DNA from: Vigna angularis
Lineage: Eukaryota > Streptophyta > Magnoliopsida > Fabales > Fabaceae
NCBI RefSeq assembly: GCF_016808095.1
Contig: NC_068978.1
Coordinates: 26,671,306 to 26,735,305, forward strand
Reading direction: 5' to 3'
Length of the DNA: 64,000 nucleotides
In this document: positions 53,434 through 64,000 of the stretch, piece after piece
Position numbering within the stretch: position 1 is the stretch's first letter
Layout of the letters: each line of letters opens with the position of its first letter
Translations under genes and position numbers: made by a program
Notes under the pieces: model-generated
Told to the model about the DNA's origin: nothing
What the model saw: the letters and a program-made list of their open reading frames with translations, nothing else
The model's database searches: none

Positions 53434-56400
53434 CTATGTGGAGATATCCGTCAAACCGGCGATCTCACAACAAACTTCAAACTTTCCTCTTGGCATTGCC
53501 TTGGTCATCATATCAGCACCATTATCATCTGTATGAACTTTAGCTAATTCCAACAACCTAGCATCCAAAACATCACGTATCCAATGATACCTCACATCAA
53601 TATGTTTGGATTTAGAATGAAAAGTTGGATTCTTACCAAGATGAATAGCACTTTGACTGTCACAATACAACAAGTATTTCTCTTGCACAAAACCAAGCTC
53701 CTGCAAGAATTTCTTCACCCATAACAACTCCTTACATGCTTTAGTAAGTGCAATGAATTCTGCCTCAGTAGTAGACAACGCTACACACTTTTGCAACTTT
53801 GATTGCCAAGCCAAGGCTCTCCCTGCAAAATGAATCAAATACCCTGAAGTAGACTTTCTGGAATCAATGTCTCCAGCCATATCTGAATCTGAGTAACCCA
53901 CCAAAGTAGGCTTATCACCTCCAAAACAAAGCCTCAAACCACTAGTACCACGAAGATACCTCAAAATCCATTTCACAGCATTCCAATGCTCTCTACCTGG
54001 ATTTGACAGAAATCTATTGACTGTTCCAACAACATGTGCAATATCAGGCCTTGTACATACCATTCATTGCATACATCAAACTACCCACCACAGAAGCATA
54101 AGGAACTTTGCTCATATCCATCTTCTCAGCTTCATTTGAAGGACTTTGTTTAACACTCAACTTAAAATGAGTAGCAAGAGGAGTACTTACAACTTTAGCA
54201 TTTTCCATTTGGAATCTTTGCAACACCTTCTGAATGTAGTGCTCCTGTGATAGCCAAAGTTTCTTCTCTTTTCTATCATGAGTGATACTTCTACCAAGAA
54301 TCTTCTTAGCAGCTCCCATGTCTTTCATGGCAAATGACTCTCCCAATTGCTTCTTCAACCTGTCAATTTTGGATACATCTTTCCCAACAATAAGCATGTC
54401 ATAAACATATAACAACAGTATAATGAAATCATTCTCAGAAAATTTTCTGACAAAAACACAATGGTTAGAAGTAGTCTTCTTGTAGCCTTGCTCACACATA
54501 ACAGACTCAAACTTCTTATACCACTGCCTCGGAGCCTACTTCAAACCATATAGGCTTTTTCGTAGCCTACACACATAGTCTTCCTTGCCTTCAACAAGAA
54601 AACCATCCGGTTGCTTCATGTAAATCTCTTCCTCCAAATCACCATAAAGGAAAGCTATCTTCACATCCATCTACTCAACCTCCAAATCTAGAGTAGCAGC
54701 TAAACTTAACACAGTTCTTATGGATGTCATCCTCACCACATGTGAGAAAATCTCATTGAAGTCAACACCCTTTCTTTGTCTGAAGCCTTTCACCACTAAT
54801 CTGGCTTTATATCTGGTAGATGTAGAATTGCTCTCTTGCTTCACCCTGAAAATCCACCTGTTCTCTAAGGCTCTCTTACCCTTAGGTAACTTCACCAAGT
54901 CATAATTGTGATTATCATGCAGAGATTTCATCTCATCCTACATTGCATCCAACCACTTTTGCTTTTCTTCACTTTCAATGGCTTCCTCATAACATTCAGG
55001 TTCTCCGTCATCAGTCAAAATCACATACTCATTGGTAGAGTACTTCTTAGAAGGTTGTTTTGGCCTATCAGATCTTCTGGGTTGAGCTTCTGATAACTCA
55101 GCTACATCACAAAGACTCTCATCTAGTGACACATCATGTTCCTCTTCATCAACATTATCAATAGGAACATCCAAGTCATCTCCAATCTGCTGATTAGTAT
55201 CACCATGTTGTTCATCATCATGAACATCAATATCCAAATCATTAATAGACAACCGAATTGGATCAAAATCAGCCACATTACCATCTTCCTTAGGTGTAGA
55301 CTTTTCCACCTTATCAATATCTTCAATGGTTTGATCTTCCATGAATTGCACATCACGACTTCTAACAACTTTCTTTTCAATGGGATCATACAACTTGTAG
55401 CCAAATTCATCCTAACCAAAGCCAATGAAGATGCATTGCCTTGTCTTCACATCCAACTTGGATCTTTCATCCTTTGGAACATGAACAAATGCTTTACAAC
55501 CGAAGACACGCAAATGATCATAAGTAACATTCTTGTCAAACCAAATCTTGTCTGGCACCTCAGAGTTCAAAGCGACTGCAGGACTTAGATTAATAACATG
55601 CACTGCTGTAAACAATGCCTCACCCCAAAAATGTTTAGGCAATTTTGCTTCAGAAAGCATACACCTAACTCTTTCAATCAATGTCCTATTCATCCTCTCA
55701 GCTAAACCATTCAACTGAGGAGTTTTGGGAGGAGTCTTGTCATGTGCAATACCATACTGTCTACAATAAGCATCAAATGGTCCACAATATTCACCACCAT
55801 TGTCAGTACGAATGCGCTTCAGCTTCTTGCCTGACTGTCTCTCAACCAAAGCATGAAATTCTTTAAACTTGTCCAACACTTGGTCCTTTCTCTGTAAAGC
55901 ATAAACCCAAAACTTCCTAGAACAATCATCAATAAAAGTAATAAAGTAAAGTGCACCACTAAAAGACTTTACCTTCAATGGGCCACAAACATCAGAATGC
56001 ACCAATTCAAGCAACTCTGACTTCTTGGAAGGAGGATGCTTCTTGAAGGATACTCTGGTTTGTTTACCAGCCATGCAGTGAGAACATTTCTCCAACTCTA
56101 CACTCTTCAATCCTGAGAGAACATCCTTTTTAACTAAGCAGTTAAGTCCTTTTTCACTAATATGGTCAAGCCTTCTGTGCAACAAAGATGACTCCATATA
56201 CATGGCATTCACACTATCTTTAGCAACCAAAGCTTTTGTCCAGTAAAGCTTAGAGTTTTTCTCCCCTTTAGCCACAATCAAGTTACCTTTGGTGAGCTTC
56301 CACTTTCCAGAACCAAAGTGGTTATCAAATCCACCATCATCAAGTACCTGCACAGAAATCAAGTTAAAGCGAACATCTGGAGCATGTTTAACTCCTCTAA

Positions 56401-57451
56401 GCAACAACTGCATCCCCATGTTGGTTTGTAAGTGAACATCACCAACACCAATAACCTTAGACACTCCATCATTACCCATCTTCAATACTCCAAAATCACC
56501 AGGTGTATAAGATGTGAAGAACTCCTTCCTAGATGTAACATGCAGTGTAGCACCACTATCAATTATCCACATGCTCTCATCAGATACAAGATTAATAGTG
56601 TCATAATCACGAAGACAAATAAGGTCACCACATGTAGTAGTAGTAACACGATCACCATCATCGATATCTTTTTCTCTTTGCTTACCTTTTTTGTCTTTGC
56701 TCTCTTTCTTCAACAAAAAATAGTTCTTCTTTATATGCCCTGTTTTGTGACAATAGTGACACTCCACATTCTTGTACCGAGACTTGGACTTGCTCCTGCT
56801 TTTATCTCTACCACTATTTTGTTCTTTCTTCTGGCTTCTCTCCCTATTCTCTGTAATAAGCACTTTTGAATGAGATGAAGTACCCTGTGTCTTCCTTCTC
56901 ATCTCCTCGTTAAGAGCACCACTCTTTTCCATTTGCAAAGAAATATCACCATTAGGGGTAGTACTTATCATGGAAACCCGAAATGTCTCCCATGAATCCG
57001 GTAAAGAGTTTAACAGGAATAAACCCAATAGATCATCATCAAATTTTATACCCACTCCTGCTAATTGATCATAGCGCCCTTGAAATTCACTCAAGTGATT
57101 TGAAACAGGATTTCCTTCCTTGTACTTCAACTCCACAAAATTTTTCAGCAAGTACAATTTATTAGTTCCTGACTTAGAGGCATACAAGGACTCAAGCTTA
57201 TCCCATAGGCTTCTCGCATGTGTCTCATTAGCAACAAAATTATAAACATTATCATCAACAAATTGCCTGATAAATCCACATACCTGTTGATGTTCAAAAT
57301 CTCATTCTTCATCTGACTTGGATTCCGGTTTATTGGAAGCAAAAACTGGAAGATGCAAATTTTTCACAAATAGCAAATCCTTCATCTTGCCTTTCCATAG
57401 GTGATAATTTTCTCCATTCAAAGGAATCAATTTTGTATGTGCCTCCATCAT
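53434..57451 (-). pseudogene. Copia Gag-Pol polyprotein, broken
   Basis: Starts at ATG 57451 (MEAHTKLIPLNGENYHLW). Order: gag; zinc knuckle CHYCHKTGHIKKNY, whose last Cys is Tyr; protease WIIDSGATLHVT; GAG-pre-integrase; integrase with HSDVCGP, RTDNGGEY and NGLAERMNRT; RT (to about 54050); RNase H (53434-54063, with DSDMAGD and TTEAEFIAL). Five in-frame stops occur: TGA at 57302-57304 and TAG codons near 55410, 54935, 54669 and 54537. There is also a frameshift near 54055. The RT catalytic motif reads YVYDM instead of YVDDM. It cannot move itself. Confidence 0.92.
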
Positions 57452-57481
57452 TCACGCAAACTAAACAGTCCCTTAACCAAA

Positions 57482-57495
57482 GAGCTCTGATACCA
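57482..57495 (-). other. Primer-binding site (initiator tRNA-Met)
   Basis: Minus-strand TGGTATCAGAGCTC, three bases from the LTR end. Confidence 0.85.
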
Positions 57496-57498
57496 CTC

Positions 57499-58177
57499 TG
57501 ATGGGGAAAGGGCCAAAAAATATAACAACTTATCAAACAGTAATAACGCAGCGGAAATTCAATCCCCCTTCTTGCGAGAATCTGTGAGGAGCACCAAACA
57601 AATAGAACAAAAATAGAATCCAAAGCACAAAGAGACACCAACAATTTTTAGTGTGGAAAACCCCTCAATGCAAGGGTAAAAACCACGAGTCGTCCAGACC
57701 AAAAAAAAATCCACTATGATCAATAATAGGGTACAAAAGAGTCTCCAATAATAACACCAAATAATGTGTTCAATAAGCCAATTTAAATAAGCACAAATGC
57801 TTACAAATGAGAACCAAGAAGATGAAAAATCCATAAAACAGGGCTACTGGTGCGGGACCGATTTCTTCCAATCTAGACCTCCGATTGACAATCTGAACAG
57901 TCAGAATGAAGAACCATATGTCTGGAACCTACTGTCCAAAAATCAGCTCGATCCAACGGTGAACGAGTTCACAACGAATAAAACACTAATGCATGTTTAG
58001 GATTATGCGGGAATGACTTTCTCTCTTTCTTTTTCTCTCACTTGACTTTTGCCTCTCTTCAAATGACTCTAATGTGGTCTACTAATCTGACTCATCTCAA
58101 TTTGACCTAGTGAGACCTAAAAGTTCACATTATTTGGGCCTATTCTCCACATAAGAAGGGAGCTCAATAACCCAACA
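57499..58177 (-). repeat. 5' LTR of nested Copia (679 bp)
   Basis: TG...CA ends. The more complete of the two LTRs; a GTTTGTTGGG-type end faces the target duplication AACCT. Confidence 0.9.
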
Positions 58178-58243
58178 AACCTCACTCTACAAGTTAGATT
58201 TTTGGGGTTGAGTTAGGCTTAAAACTCACTTTCTAATATCCGT

Positions 58244-59047
58244 CAACTTCAATTTCCCTTTCAAATTAATTTCAAATTGCTATTAATTTGCTGGTGGTTC
58301 TGCTTCACTGATTTGATTCAATCAAATTCAACAAATCAGCATTGTTTACTGCACGTGTTTCAGCTACTTCAAAGATTTGCTCTAATAAAATTCAATTAAT
58401 CGCCATTGTGTAACACTAATTCAAAGATTTGCTTCAATCAAATTCACCTAATCAGCGTTGTTTAACACAAACAATCACTGCTTCAATTCTTTAATAGAAC
58501 ACCTATGTCACACGCCATGAGTCAACGATTTTTCGAGTTTTTTAAGCACTGAAACGTCTGATTTGGAGTTTTTTGATCTATGGATTCTACAAATTTTATA
58601 GCAATTTATTTCACTTTCAACTTATGATTTTAAGTTTAATGACAGTACTTCTGAAATTATATAAATTTATCTGCTAAAGAACATCATCAAAATCTCAATT
58701 TGATTTATTTCACCCTAACAAATGCCCTCGAGGAAATTTTTCTTACCTATGTATTGAGAATCATTCTCTCAATTATACTGACTCGTCATGCAAACAAAAT
58801 ATTTTATTAGTTTTCATTTCATTTTATTAGCCTTTTATCAGAAATGCATTATAATCATAGCTACGTAAGTTCAAACACAATTGAATCCTAAATTGTTTTG
58901 GGGATTTTATCTTCATTTTTTCTCGTTGTAAAATATAAATTTAAAATTTAAAATTAATTTCTATATAAACTCATATTCTATTTATATTTAATTTAATTTA
59001 AAAAACGCACCTCCATATATTTTTTAAATTTACTTTTAACTGCTATC
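58244..59047. other. Intergenic DNA with local repetition
   Basis: 58290-58480 repeats AATCAAATTCA and CAGCATTGTTTA-like phrases three times at about 60-75 bp. Otherwise AT-rich with no gene. Confidence 0.5.
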
Positions 59048-59741
59048 TAGAAGTGACAAAACTAATTAATCTATTTTATTTTAATTCATTAACTTTTCAA
59101 TCACTGTAAATAAGTTTGAAAGAATTTACATATTTAAAATCTTATTAGTTATAATGAAAATCATTATTAAGTTAATCCGACTTGTATAAATTTAGTTAAA
59201 AGTGAGTCAATTAAACTCAACCTACTTTTATTTTAATCATAAAGTTTGTAATTTGATTTAATTTACTAGTTGTTGATGAATTAAGTACATTAACTCACTT
59301 AATATTATTTATTTTTTTTAATTTATTTTATATATTTATTATTGTTATATAATTGAAATGAAGTAAATGTATTTATCTATTTATAACAATACAATGTTTA
59401 TATGTTTCACAAAATATTATTATTAAAAAGTCTATCTATATAATTAAACAAATAAACAAATTATTCAAAAAGTATTTAATAATGTTTACTATTTAAAAAT
59501 ATCAAATTATTAAGATACACAATTATGAATTATAAATAATTATAATAAAAAAGTTAAGAGAAAATAATAAAAAACTAATAAAATGTTATTGTTAATAAAT
59601 TACATGTCAACACGGTTTCAACCTATTAAACCCGCAAATTCAGATTCACGTTAGCTGATATTTTAAAAAGTTAGATTGTTTTCAAACCAATCTCAAACTA
59701 ACGGTCTGTCTCGGAGATCTGAACCTATTTGGATACTTCTA
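59048..59741. mobile_element. Possible hAT-type MITE
   Basis: Starts TAGAAGTGACAAAAC and ends with the complement of TAGAAGTATCCAAAT, with CCAATCTCAAAC and AACCTATTTGG inside. No clear 8-bp duplication is seen, so the ends may be eroded. Confidence 0.4.
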
Positions 59742-59790
59742 TATATAATATTATTTTATATAATTTTAAAAGATAGATTATTACATTCTT
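59484..59790 (+). repeat. 0.3-kb dispersed duplication, copy 1
   Basis: Nearly identical to 61906-62215, beginning near ATGTTTAC and continuing past TTATATAATTTTAAAAGA. It covers the right half of the possible hAT MITE and about 50 bp of flank. Confidence 0.85.
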
Positions 59791-61038
59791 ATTGCATTTA
59801 GTTATTATTTATATTAGTGCCAAAGAGTTATTTTTATTTACTTTAAATCTGTTTGAAGAATATAATATTCATTTAATAAATTATATTTTATCTTATGAAT
59901 ATTAATACATCTTTTATTTAAAAAGAAAATGTGTATGCATGCTTTATTGCTTCTCTAATCTGTTTCATGAATGTGTTTTTGGTTTCCAGATCATTCATCC
60001 ATTTTGCCTGTATCCTTTTAGAGCACGTGTAATGCAATATATTATTTTTAAATTTTTGCACAGATCTTACCTAATTTTTGCTAGCAGGATATCTTATACA
60101 GGTTTTAAAAAAATATTTTCTTAAGATTTTGAGGGTTCTTTTACAATAACTCTTTCTTCATTACATAAATATTGAATATCAATTTGTGTGAAATTTAATA
60201 AAAATGAGATCTTGTATCTAATGTATGAAGTGGAGATACTGTACCTTCTATATTAAAAAGAGTCTTAATAATTTTAATAATTTTAATAATTTTATAATAA
60301 ATAAAAAATACAAAATACTATGCTCAAATAGAGAGTAGGTAATAGTAGACCCCTCGCATTCATTTACCATGTGAAGCAGACCCACTGCGTGCCCAATGAT
60401 TTATTATACCCAGATCAATATTCATCTTTTCTATTTTTGTTTAGATGATATTTTAATTTTTTTTAACAGTTTTTTATAATATTGTTCTATTTTAACACTA
60501 TATTTATATTATTATTATTACATAAATTTAATATCATGACAATTCGACTGCTACAATACAATTACACCTCATTTTTAGAGCTGAGAATATTTCGGTATGC
60601 TGACGAGATATTTCATTTCTTAATTACCTACTATTCCACTAAAGTAAATATTAATCCTTCTTCACTTATGAAAAATCAAATTATTTACAAAAAGCTACAG
60701 CAATAAAATTGTACCATGGGTCAAATATTAGTGAATTGACTAGATTTGAACGTTACCAAAGTCTCTCGTACGATGTCTACGAGACTAGATGAATTAAAAT
60801 ATAAATTGTTCTTTTAGAATATAATATACTATGTAAAGATTTCTACTCCAAAATGTTCTTAGTTCCAACTTTACATTTTTGATACCGAAATTCATAAATT
60901 CGTTATCCCTGAGCTGAAGATTGTGTTTCTAGAAGATAATTCGACATTCAAATTACTTATATGAACGTGATTAATGTACCTTACAAATTGATATTTATAT
61001 TATTGTTTATGAGCTTTTATCTAAACGAGCTTAGGTCA
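59791..61038. other. AT-rich intergenic DNA, no gene seen
   Basis: ORFs at 59939-60124 and 60482-60706 lack recognisable features. No RNA genes found. Confidence 0.6.
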
Positions 61039-61607
61039 CATTAGTGTAGTTAAGGGAAACGACAACCGTTATTTTTGCTTAAAGGAAACAGTTTCACAAC
61101 CGAGACATATATAAACAAGGCAAAAAGAAGTAGGTTTTTTACCTCGGTTATGAACCGTGGCAAAAAGGTTCGAATTTTGCCTCGGTTCATAGGCAACCGA
61201 GGCAGTAAAATGTTTTTAATTTTTTTAATCTCATTGACGCTACTTCTACACAAACCAACCAATTTTAATCTCACAGACCCAAAAAGGTCCAAATCGCGAG
61301 CCTCTTGGCAACAACCCATTGACAATGCTTGTTCTCGCGGTTTAAGCCCAAGAGGCTCGCCAGCCATATATGCCTCAGTTCATCTTGCCAACTGAGGCAG
61401 TATCTCTGCCACATGTAATATTTGTGGGGTTTATGCCTCGGTTCACCCTGCCAACTGAGGCAGTATGCTCTTTAGGCATCAGTTGCTTGACATCCGAGAC
61501 ATATAGTGTTTTGAAAATTATGAATCTGCCACCGCGTTTTGATACGCTTCGATTTTTTTATAACTTAAGCATAATGTGCAAGTTAAAAATGCGATTTTTT
61601 ACTAGTG
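61039..61607. mobile_element. 569-bp non-autonomous CACTA
   Basis: Flanked by TCA at 61036-61038 and 61608-61610. The right end is ACTAGTG; the left end is a slightly altered CATTAGTG. Subterminal TGCCTCGGTT, AACCGAGGCA and CAACTGAGGCAGTAT words match those of the element at 46830-47856, so both belong to one family. No transposase. Confidence 0.75.
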
Positions 61608-61905
61608 TCACGTGGTTTGTTCACATGCTAATCTCGTTTAAACCTTTTTATTTTTAGGTTAATCATAGTTCATCAATAGCAACAGGTTTGTATTGTTCCA
61701 ATTTGGCCACATATGTTTGGGCCGAATACATGTTGAAATAAGTGATCGAAATGTATTCGAATAAACATAATGATTATATGATACAGTTCTCATTAGGAAA
61801 TAGTACGATCATTTTGAATTTGAGTCCTCAGAAGGTATAAAACAATAAATTAGAGAAGAATGTGAAATAAGATAGAGAAAATAATGTTTACGATATAAAA
61901 ATAAT

Positions 61906-62215
61906 AATGTTTACGATTTAAAAATATCAAATTATTAAGATACACAATTATGAATTATAAATAATTATAATAAAAAAGTTAAGAGAAAATAATAAAAAAC
62001 TAATAAAAGGTTATTGTTAATAAATTACATGTCAATACAGTTTCAACCTATTAAGCCCGCTAATTCAGATTCACGTTAGCTTGTATTTAAAAAAGTTAGA
62101 CTTTTTTCAAACCAATCTCAAACTAACGGTCTGTCTCGGAGATTTGAACCTATTTGGACAGTTCTATACAAAATATTATTTTATATAATTTTAAAAGATG
62201 GATTTTGTGTTCTTA
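61906..62215 (+). repeat. 0.3-kb dispersed duplication, copy 2
   Basis: Direct copy of 59484-59790 with scattered substitutions; the similarity fades just before the MULE start at 62243. Confidence 0.85.
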
Positions 62216-62242
62216 ATGTATTACTACTAGTTATTATTTATA

Positions 62243-64000
62243 GGTTTAATACCTCTTTTGGTACTTCAAAAAAGAAGGAATGTTTAAATTCGTCTTACTT
62301 TTTTTAAAAAGTTAAAAAGGGTCCTAACTTGTGAAAAAAATGTTTAAGTTAATCCTTTTTTGATACGGCATCAAATTTTTAACGTTGCAGCTGCCACTCT
62401 GGACAAAACATAATGACGTGTCTAGTTTATGTCATTGCGTGGGGTTAAATGACGTGTAAAATTTAAATTTAAAAAAAAAAATTGATAGAGGGTAGGGTCT
62501 GCTTGCTCTACGTTGAAGAAGATGCAGATGTTGATGGTGCGATGAAGACCGGCGATGAAGGGTTTGCTTGCGGGTTTGAAGAGTTTGATGTGCTGATGGC
62601 GAATCTTGGTTGGGTGATTTTCGCGAGAGGGTTGGACTTTTTTTATTCGCGATGAACTCACGATTAGGGTTCCTAATTTGAGATTTTATGTCCTACGATT
62701 ATGGTAGGCTTAAAACTTAGAGTGATATAACAAGAATAAAAAAAAATACGAGGGTGTTGAATGTGTTCAGTAAATGTGAGATTTACAACTGTTATAGGTT
62801 TTAGTTATGGTGGTGGAAAGTTATATTTTTGTGGTCCTATGCTGTTAAAACTGTTCTTATCAGTAGAGATATGGATAATCTATTTTTCCTTTTTGCATAT
62901 GGAATATAGTAATTTAAGCCCTTGTTATCATTTATACACTTCTCGATTTTTTCTACTTTGTTTATGAAATGTCTCTTTCGTGTATTTGAAATCCAGAGCC
63001 CTAATTACCTTGGAAGAGATTAAGCACCACTACAAGCTCCTTCAATGAACTATGTGATTCTGTAAATTTTCAATTTTGGATTCAAACATCACTATGGTGA
63101 ACTACACAAGTTTGTTTTGCTTTTTAACGTTGCACGTCAATTTTAACAGCTTAAATGATTCCATTACAATGACTATAGCTTTTACTACAATTCACCTTAG
63201 AAGAAGAAACAACGCAGATCATAAATCAGCACCTAATGGTTCAACTGGAAAATAAAATAATTACACGCATAAATTGGTTTTGCAAGTCACTTTTTATTCT
63301 AGCACCAATTAAGTGTATCTGACCATAATAGTGCCTTAATATTCAAAAATTGACTTTGCTAGGCTCACTGGTATGACAAAATCTCGTTCACAAATAGATT
63401 CTGAAAATCAAACTTAATGACAGCAAAAGTACAGAAATAGAATTCACTTTGAAACCAATTCTGCAGATTTGAATTTGAATCACGAAAACAGCTCACAAAT
63501 GACTCTAGAAATTGATTACATTTATGAACTTATCAATGATCTACTGCTAAGCATGGAGTAAGACTCAACCTGACTTCAAAGAATTCCCAACTCGGTGTAA
63601 CTGGCCAAAAAGACAATTCTGCTGATTAACAATGTGCAATCGAGCTAGGCTGAACCTTTCGTATCTCACATTCACTGAACACATTCACTGAACACATTCA
63701 ACACCCTCGTATTTTGTTTTTTATTCTTGTTATATATCACTCTAAGTTTTAAGCCTACCACTAATCGCAGGACAGAAAATCCCAAATTAGGAACCCTAAT
63801 CATGAGTTCATCACGAATAAAAAACGTCCAACCCTCTCGCGAAAATCACCCAACCAAGATTCGCCATCAGCACATCAAACTCTTTGAACCTGCAAGCAAA
63901 CCCTTAATCACCAGTCTTCATCACGCCATCAACATTTGCATCTTCTTCAACGCAGAGCAAAGCAGCCCCTACCCTCTGTCAATTTTTTTTTAAATTTAAA
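62243..64000. mobile_element. Left part of a long-inverted-repeat MULE (runs off window)
   Basis: Starts GGTTTAATACCTCTTTTGG. 62450-62765 is repeated in reverse complement at 63684-64000, giving an inverted repeat of over 300 bp around a unique core (62766-63683). The outer 200 bp of the right repeat lies beyond the window. Each arm encodes, outward-facing, a short frame beginning MSSSRIK and containing VQPSRENHPTKIRHQHIKLF; these look like a captured first exon with its leader. The core shows no recognised gene. No transposase seen. Confidence 0.75.

Larger units (their letters stand above)
53039..58177 (-). mobile_element. Copia retrotransposon with multiple nonsense mutations, nested in TRIM
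   Basis: Minus-strand element with LTRs at 53039-53417 and 57499-58177, a primer-binding site at 57482-57495, a purine tract at 53418-53429 and target duplication AACCT (53034-53038 and 58178-58182). All Copia domains are present but interrupted. The LTRs differ in length (379 against 679 bp) because the left one lacks two internal segments. Confidence 0.93.
52804..58238 (+). mobile_element. TRIM element interrupted by a Copia
   Basis: The left LTR (52804-52923, 120 bp) begins TGTTGGAAGTCCCACAT and ends CCTTCTAACA, followed directly by the primer-binding site TGGTATCAGAGT (52924-52935) on the plus strand. The right LTR is split by the Copia, with its last 61 bp at 58178-58238. The target duplication TCCGT lies at 52799-52803 and 58239-58243. 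Without the Copia and its duplication the element is 291 bp with no coding capacity, a terminal-repeat retrotransposon in miniature of a kind common in legumes. Confidence 0.88.

Overview
This is plant nuclear DNA and holds nothing bacterial. It is AT-rich, has spliced gene fragments with GT/AG borders, and is packed with plant transposons: Ty1/Copia, Ty3/Gypsy, TRIM, CACTA, MULE and hAT. The Gypsy and TRIM sequence types suggest a papilionoid legume, perhaps a Phaseolus/Vigna relative. The species assignment is inference only.

The only apparent host genes are four head-to-tail copies of a small secreted-peptide gene (starts at 12099, 23599, 35420 and 45963). Each encodes a signal peptide, an acidic spacer and a RALF-like C-terminus with a single cysteine pair. 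The copies lie in a degenerate tandem repeat whose unit order is A block (ends in a Gypsy integrase scrap), AT-rich promoter, peptide gene, C block (conserved unidentified peptide fragment), tRNA-derived SINE-like sequence and D block. Copy 2 is longest (80 aa, with a Gly/His tail). Copies 1 and 4 lose the tail to a stop codon. Copy 3 is destroyed by a CACTA element and an adjoining deletion.

Layout. 1-4947: Gypsy remnant with a long LTR. 4948-10316: two decayed minus-strand Copia elements that appear to share one LTR (5954-7325). 10430-13800: repeat unit 1. 13800-18750: retroelement debris. 18560-25760: unit 2, carrying a Pack-MULE (19596-22268) with a glycosyltransferase exon and ISY1-like fragments in its inverted repeats. 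26150-33640: Gypsy-like debris holding a Copia (27246-33199) whose right LTR holds a CACTA element (30368-32876). 33640-43655: unit 3, with a 4.9-kb CACTA (35563-40437) that carries condensin CAP-G gene fragments. 43655-46620: unit 4, ending in a GGA-rich minisatellite split by a third CACTA (46830-47856). 47857-52803: mostly AT-rich non-coding DNA with a CACTA end, a tandem repeat and a hAT-type MITE. 52804-58238: a TRIM containing a nested, mutationally dead Copia. 58244-64000: AT-rich DNA, a 0.3-kb dispersed duplication, a small CACTA, and the left part of a long-inverted-repeat MULE that runs off the window.

Several insertions are supported by exact accounting. Target-site duplications were found for two Copias, the TRIM, three CACTAs and one MULE, and removing the nested CACTA restores two LTRs of identical length (377 bp). 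The main biological interest is the amplified half-RALF peptide family and the gene-fragment capture by three different DNA transposons.
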